From NCBI GenBank assembly GCA_002296225.1, contig DBHR01000065.1, positions 1 to 36,256 on the forward strand: DNA of 36,256 nucleotides, given 5' to 3'. Positions 32,583 to 36,256 of the stretch are shown piece by piece. A program made the position numbers and the translations under genes. Source of the DNA: Acidobacteria bacterium UBA823 (lineage in GTDB: Bacteria; Acidobacteriota; Vicinamibacteria; Vicinamibacterales; UBA823). Position 1 is the first letter of the stretch. The number at the start of each line of letters is the position of its first letter. The notes under the pieces were generated by a model that had not been told where the DNA came from, did not search any database, and was given only the letters and a program-made list of their open reading frames with translations.

Positions 32583-33710
32583 ATGCATGAAATGGTCAAC
32601 CGGCGAACCTGGTTGAAAACGGCAGGTCTCGCAGCGGTCGGCGCTGGCCTCGGTGTTCACTGTGCCTCGCCACTTGAACCCAACCCGAATGGAACCCAGC
32701 TACGGCGGGTGCATGTCTCGCGCAACCGTATTATCAGAACGACGGTTGGTCTACGCCCAACACGGCCATCTGGCTTCGTGCTTCGCTCAGAAACGTTCGG
32801 TGACAAAACGATCATCCACAATTTCGGTCATGGCGGAAGTGGCATGTCGCTCTCCTGGGGGACTGCTCACCTGGCCATGGAACTGGCACTTGAGACTGGC
32901 GCCTCCCAGGTTGCCGTTGTCGGAGCTGGTGTTGTCGGCTTGTCGACCGCACGCCTACTCCAACAGAAGGGTTATCAAGTGACGGTCTACGCAAAAGACC
33001 TGCCACCGCGCACAACGTCAAACATGTCAGCCGCGTATTTCGGCCCTACGGGGGCGTCTCAACCCGACCACACGACACCAGAATTCGAAAACGTTTGGCA
33101 TCGGGCGACGCGACTCTCCCATCGCTACTTTCAGGACTATCTTGGCGACGAATACGGTGTCCGATGGGTCCCCTACTACTTGGTCTCCCACTCCCAGAAC
33201 CCACCGAGCCCTCAGCGCGGCCTTGGTCGGCTCATCACAGACCTCTACCCAGAAACTGCGCAACTGGACCCCTCAGAGCATCCGTTCCCAACACCCTATG
33301 TGCGACGGCGTTGGACACTGCAGTTTGAACCATCCGTCTATCTCAATGCTCTCCTCCGCGACGTCCGACTCGCCTCTGGCCCTCGGTCGGTGGTCGTCAG
33401 GGAATTCACTAACCTTGACGAACTACTCATGCTTGATGAACCAGTGATAATGAACTGTACCGGACTAGGGGCTAAGCCACTCTTCGGCGACGAGGAATTA
33501 CACCCTGTCAAGGGTCAGCTCACCGTATTACTCCCACAGCCCGAAGTGAACTACGCGGTCGTGGGAGGTGGGCTCCACATGTTGCCACGTCGCGACGGAA
33601 TCATCTTGGGTAGTACCCGAGAGGCGAACGATTGGACATTGGAGCCAAGCGAAAAACAAATGGAACGCGTCATGAATGGAAACGCTGAGTTCTTCGACGC
33701 GATGACGTAA
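32583..33710 (+). CDS. Tat-exported FAD oxidase, circularly permuted D-amino-acid-oxidase family
   Basis: This 375-residue flavoprotein starts at ATG 32583, eight bases after AAGGAG. It has a twin-arginine signal, NRRTWLKTAGL (6-16), and Cys27 at the end of the hydrophobic stretch. The motif order is unlike ordinary D-amino acid oxidase. GLRPTRP (56-62) and IIHNFGHGGSGMSLSWG (77-93), which normally close the protein, come first; the Rossmann motif VVGAGVVGL (112-120) follows. NCTGLGA (291-297), HPVKGQL (307-313) and LPRRDGIILG (334-343) come last, and the protein ends where GLRP would normally follow. Arg58 of GLRP matches the substrate-carboxylate arginine. Oxidative deamination of a D-amino acid, glycine or similar amine outside the cytoplasm is likely. 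Divergent from the VOC gene. Confidence 0.85.
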   Translation: MHEMVNRRTWLKTAGLAAVGAGLGVHCASPLEPNPNGTQLRRVHVSRNRIIRTTVGLRPTRPSGFVLRSETFGDKTIIHNFGHGGSGMSLSWGTAHLAMELALETGASQVAVVGAGVVGLSTARLLQQKGYQVTVYAKDLPPRTTSNMSAAYFGPTGASQPDHTTPEFENVWHRATRLSHRYFQDYLGDEYGVRWVPYYLVSHSQNPPSPQRGLGRLITDLYPETAQLDPSEHPFPTPYVRRRWTLQFEPSVYLNALLRDVRLASGPRSVVVREFTNLDELLMLDEPVIMNCTGLGAKPLFGDEELHPVKGQLTVLLPQPEVNYAVVGGGLHMLPRRDGIILGSTREANDWTLEPSEKQMERVMNGNAEFFDAMT

Positions 33711-33734
33711 CGCGCGTACAAAGGCAAGCCCCCA

Positions 33735-33753
33735 GAGCCTGGGCGCCAGGCTC
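33735..33753. terminator. perfect hairpin between convergent genes
   Basis: GAGCCTGG (33735-33742) and CCAGGCTC (33746-33753) pair perfectly around a GCG loop in the 111-base gap between the flavoprotein gene and the convergent DGQHR gene. There is no T-run, but the position suits a bidirectional terminator. Confidence 0.55.
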
Positions 33754-33821
33754 CCAAGAAACCTGGTGCATCGGAAAACGAATGCGAAGAGTCAGGAAGG
33801 AAACCGTTACGCCGGGACCAT

Positions 33822-34952
33822 CTAGGCGGAGGCTCCTTCCGGATACTGAAGCGCCAGGCGAAGCTCGGTCGAGAGCAACTCAACCGTCGTGCCCTTACGT
33901 TTCCACGCGCCCTCGGTCTCGAAACGCAGGTCACCGATCCGGCGGCCCCAGGGTGAGATGATCCTGCCGATTGCACGAAAATCAGTCCGGTCAGCGTGCT
34001 CCTGATCGAGACGACCGATGACCGACGGTGAGACCCGAATGAAGGCTCGGAGGGCGGTTGCCTTCTTGATGCTGTATTTTCGTCCTTTCCAAGCGGCACC
34101 GAACATCTGGGCAACCTGCCGGAAGTAATTCACGTAGAATTTCTTGGCATCGTTCCGAAACTCGGCCGATTTCCTGGACCCGCCGAAAGACTCCGTAGCA
34201 AACAGCTTCTTGAGCTCCTGAGCCAAAGGTGCCTGGGCGACACGGCCCTTTCCAACCCCCAGTAGCTTGATCTCGCCGCAGAGCGGCGAATCGTTCTGTT
34301 CGGCGAGTGCACGCACAATGTCGTGCGCGGCAGCCAGGTTGTCGTCGCGGTAGAGTTGCCGCCCAGAAAGCGAGACCAGGTGCGACGCATTCAGACGGGT
34401 GTGCTTCGCATTGATCGTCACAAACATCTGCACAACGTGGTCCTCGGGCAGCCGGTCAAAAACGACGGCCGGCACACTGAAAAGCTCATTACCAAATTTC
34501 TCAATGTCGGCGTGCAGCGCCAATAGGCGATGCTGTCCGTCGATCGCGCGAAGCACGCCCTCGCGCTCGGGTACCTTTAAAACACCCAAGTTCGAACCCG
34601 CTTGTAGGGATTCGAAGCGCAGTGGCTCGTCGGACGAAATGATCACGGCGCCAGGAATCGATGGCAGGTCTCTCGCCTGACGGCATTGTTCGTAATATTG
34701 GACGAGCTCGTCAATCTTCCGCTTGATGATTTCGCGCTGGTAAGCCTTCTCGCTCGAGGCGATCCGGCGCTCGAGGAAGTCCCAGTTGACCTTCGATTTG
34801 CGGCGCTTGCCCCCGCGGGTCGGTGGCTGGGTCTGCTTGCCGTAACTGAGCACCTCAAACCTGACTAGTCGGTCGATGTCGTCGGCTGTTAGCGAGGCCT
34901 GGTAGAAGTGCACGCCGAACTGTTGCATCCGGATCGCTGCGACGTTGATCAT
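33822..34952 (-). CDS. orphan DGQHR-domain protein (DndB/ParB-like)
   Basis: This is a 376-residue cytosolic protein with the DGQHR motif (Asp138-Arg142, in LRAIDGQHRLLAL) and the companion segment MFVTINAKHTRLNASHLVSL (176-195). Together they define the DGQHR domain, related to the ParB/Srx-like fold and to DndB, the regulator in DNA phosphorothioation. A basic patch (RGGKRRKSKVNW, 46-57) may contact nucleic acid. The C-terminal third (about 240-376) has no motif I recognise. No dnd, ssp, restriction, helicase or phage gene is in the window, so it is an isolated copy. Candidate roles are DNA-modification regulation, nucleotide-dependent DNA binding or defence. A good sigma70-like promoter lies about 100 bases upstream. 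Confidence 0.82.
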   Translation of the reverse strand: MINVAAIRMQQFGVHFYQASLTADDIDRLVRFEVLSYGKQTQPPTRGGKRRKSKVNWDFLERRIASSEKAYQREIIKRKIDELVQYYEQCRQARDLPSIPGAVIISSDEPLRFESLQAGSNLGVLKVPEREGVLRAIDGQHRLLALHADIEKFGNELFSVPAVVFDRLPEDHVVQMFVTINAKHTRLNASHLVSLSGRQLYRDDNLAAAHDIVRALAEQNDSPLCGEIKLLGVGKGRVAQAPLAQELKKLFATESFGGSRKSAEFRNDAKKFYVNYFRQVAQMFGAAWKGRKYSIKKATALRAFIRVSPSVIGRLDQEHADRTDFRAIGRIISPWGRRIGDLRFETEGAWKRKGTTVELLSTELRLALQYPEGASA

Positions 34953-35058
34953 GACGTGTTCGAAGCCCCTTTCAGGCCAGCTGGAGTTTGCCCATCGCCA
35001 AGCTCTTAATGGCGCGCCTAGCGTCTCGGGCCACCCTCTATGGGTAGCTAAAAACGCG

Positions 35059-35064
35059 TATAAT
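35059..35064 (+). promoter_or_regulatory. candidate -10 element for the right-edge propeller gene
   Basis: TATAAT on the plus strand, about 70 bases before ATG 35136, overlapping the -10 of the oppositely directed promoter of the DGQHR gene. The -35 position (near 35036-35041, CTCTAT) does not match the consensus. Confidence 0.35.
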
Positions 35065-35088
35065 AACGGCTTATCGCGTAGGACTCAA
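35060..35088 (-). promoter_or_regulatory. sigma70-like promoter for the DGQHR gene
   Basis: On the minus strand, TTGAGT (complement of 35083-35088) is followed after 17 bases by TATTAT (complement of 35060-35065), four and five of six consensus matches. The start site would be near 35053, giving a leader of about 100 bases to ATG 34952. Confidence 0.5.
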
Positions 35089-35135
35089 CGCATTTTTTCA
35101 TCTCTCGATCCCATGAAATCAAGAAGTTAAGACAG

Positions 35136-36256
35136 ATGTCCTCTCGAATCGGCCGTATTCGGTGGCCCAAGGCGTCCTTTCGGGGGGCCTCACCGGCATT
35201 GCGGATGGCCTTCCCTGGCCTGGCCCTCTCGGTTGCACTGGGAGCGACCTCCGCTCTGGGCCAGCCCTCGTACCAACCGTATCCATCAGCGCAGCAAGGC
35301 GGCAACTACATGCATAACTATTACCTGCCGCCGGCACCCAGTTCCACACCCTGGGCGCCGAGTTGGTCACCCGACGGCCGCTGGGTGGCAGTTGCCATGA
35401 GTGGTTCGATCTGGAAGGTCGATCTCGAGACCGGGATCGCGCACGAGGCCAGCTATAACGAAAAATATCACTCGGCCCCCAGTTGGTCGCCCAACGGCCG
35501 GTGGATCGTCTACACCGCTGATGATGGGGGTACGACTATTCAACTCGAGGGCGTGAACACCGACACCGGTCAAGCCCACACGCTGACCGATGATGAATTC
35601 ATCTACGCCGATCCTGTTTTTTCGCCCGACGGAACCCAACTCGCCTACGTTTCGACCAAGCCGAACGGATATTTTAACGTTTACATTAGGCCAATTCATG
35701 AAGGGCAATGGGCTGGAGACGAGGTCGCCGTCACAAAGGACAATTCATTCGGCCGCAACCGTCTGTATTTCGGTGAATGGGACATGCACCTGACCCCGGC
35801 TTGGATGCCCAACGGACGGGAGTTGCTGCTCGTTTCGAATCGGGACGTCCCACTGGGTTCAGGCAATGTCATTCGGGTGCCGGCCATAGCCTGGGGCATT
35901 GAGGAAGCCCAGACGGTCCTGGCCGAGCAGACACTTTACCGGACGCGGCCCGACGTATCGGTCGACGGTAGGCGGTTCGTCTATTCGTCCACGGCAGGAG
36001 CCGCCGACCAATTCTCAAACCTTTACGTACAGCCTACCTCCGGTGGCGAACCGTATAAGATGACCTTCTTCGCTCACGACGCGTTTCACCCCCGATGGTC
36101 GCCAGACGGTGAGTGGATTGCCTACGTGTCGAACGCCGGTGGACTACCGCAGCTGGCTTTGCTTGAAACCTACGGTGGCGCGCAACGCACGGTCGAGGTT
36201 ACTGAGCGGCACTGGAAACGACCGATGGGAATCCTCTCGGTCCGTACCCGCCACGG
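35136..36256 (+). CDS. secreted PD40/TolB-like propeller protein, 3' end beyond the window
   Basis: This frame is open from ATG 35136 to the right edge, 373 codons without a stop, so the gene is cut by the window. The product starts with a signal peptide (hydrophobic about 23-43, ending ALGQ). A TolB-type beta-propeller follows, with blade motifs WSPDGRW, WSPNGRW, FSPDGTQ, WMPNGRE, VSVDGRR and WSPDGEW at regular spacing, the first near residue 80 and the last near 323. Proteins of this kind from Acidobacteria often continue into a CehA/McbA (PHP-type) or amidohydrolase domain, and the FGEWDMHLTPAW segment fits that group, but the catalytic part is not in view. It is divergent from the DGQHR gene. 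Confidence 0.8.
   Translation, partial: MSSRIGRIRWPKASFRGASPALRMAFPGLALSVALGATSALGQPSYQPYPSAQQGGNYMHNYYLPPAPSSTPWAPSWSPDGRWVAVAMSGSIWKVDLETGIAHEASYNEKYHSAPSWSPNGRWIVYTADDGGTTIQLEGVNTDTGQAHTLTDDEFIYADPVFSPDGTQLAYVSTKPNGYFNVYIRPIHEGQWAGDEVAVTKDNSFGRNRLYFGEWDMHLTPAWMPNGRELLLVSNRDVPLGSGNVIRVPAIAWGIEEAQTVLAEQTLYRTRPDVSVDGRRFVYSSTAGAADQFSNLYVQPTSGGEPYKMTFFAHDAFHPRWSPDGEWIAYVSNAGGLPQLALLETYGGAQRTVEVTERHWKRPMGILSVRTRH

Noticed and set aside
1..36256. tRNA, rRNA, CRISPR arrays, insertion sequences, phage genes
   Set aside because: No tRNA-like cloverleaf, regular spaced repeats, transposase, integrase or phage structural motifs were noticed in any intergenic region or frame; this was by eye, so a covariance-model search could still find a small RNA.

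Overview
The window is about 60% G+C, gene-dense and wholly bacterial. It carries 28 protein-coding genes on both strands and no RNA genes, insertion sequences, prophage genes or CRISPR arrays that I can see. A VWFA-related secreted protein of the type typical of Acidobacteria (2970-4013), together with many exported peptidases, TolB-like propellers, DUF885/DUF3500/DUF1028 proteins and Tat-exported enzymes, suggests an uncultivated acidobacterium, perhaps of the Vicinamibacteria. That placement is inferred from gene content only.

Layout. 1-6.1 kb: a DUF885 lipoprotein, divergent from a secreted alpha/beta hydrolase and the VWFA-related protein, then a DUF3500-DUF1028 pair on the minus strand. 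6.2-9.8 kb: an M20-type N-carbamoyl amino acid/allantoate amidohydrolase, convergent with an ALDH7/AmaB-like aldehyde dehydrogenase, then a small four-helix membrane protein. 9.8-12.9 kb: a minus-strand pair, a secreted PD40 propeller followed by an M28 aminopeptidase with a C-terminal PDZ domain. 12.9-16.7 kb: a redoxin and a GT39-like membrane glycosyltransferase with an N-terminal zinc ribbon, then aat (N-degron transferase) and apaG. 17-19.5 kb: an MFS exporter and a CPA1 Na+/H+ antiporter, separated by a strong bidirectional hairpin. 19.5-27.9 kb: a minus-strand run of a small lipoprotein, an S9 prolyl oligopeptidase-like peptidase, an MFS transporter and a 1409-residue M14-type metallopeptidase. 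28-31.8 kb: an aquaporin-family channel tightly linked to a Tat-exported sugar isomerase-like TIM barrel, an alkaline-phosphatase-superfamily enzyme and another secreted alpha/beta hydrolase. 31.9-36.3 kb: a Tat-type VOC protein, divergent from a Tat-type D-amino-acid-oxidase-family flavoprotein; an orphan DGQHR-domain protein; and the start of a PD40 propeller protein that runs off the right edge.

Functionally the window looks like a peptide and amino-acid scavenging neighbourhood. At least five secreted peptidases or hydrolases would act outside the cytoplasm, MFS carriers could move the products, and carbamoylase, ALDH7 and oxidase activities would use amino acids and derivatives. The most unusual item is the flavoprotein at 32583-33710. 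The motifs that end a normal D-amino acid oxidase (GLRP, HNxGHGGSG, LSWG) lie at its N-terminus, before the GxGxxG Rossmann motif, so it reads as a circular permutation of the DAAO fold. Other items worth following are the zinc-ribbon glycosyltransferase, the aquaporin that lacks the selectivity-filter arginine, the duplicated N-terminal module of the M14 protein, and the orphan DGQHR gene behind a well-formed sigma70-like promoter.
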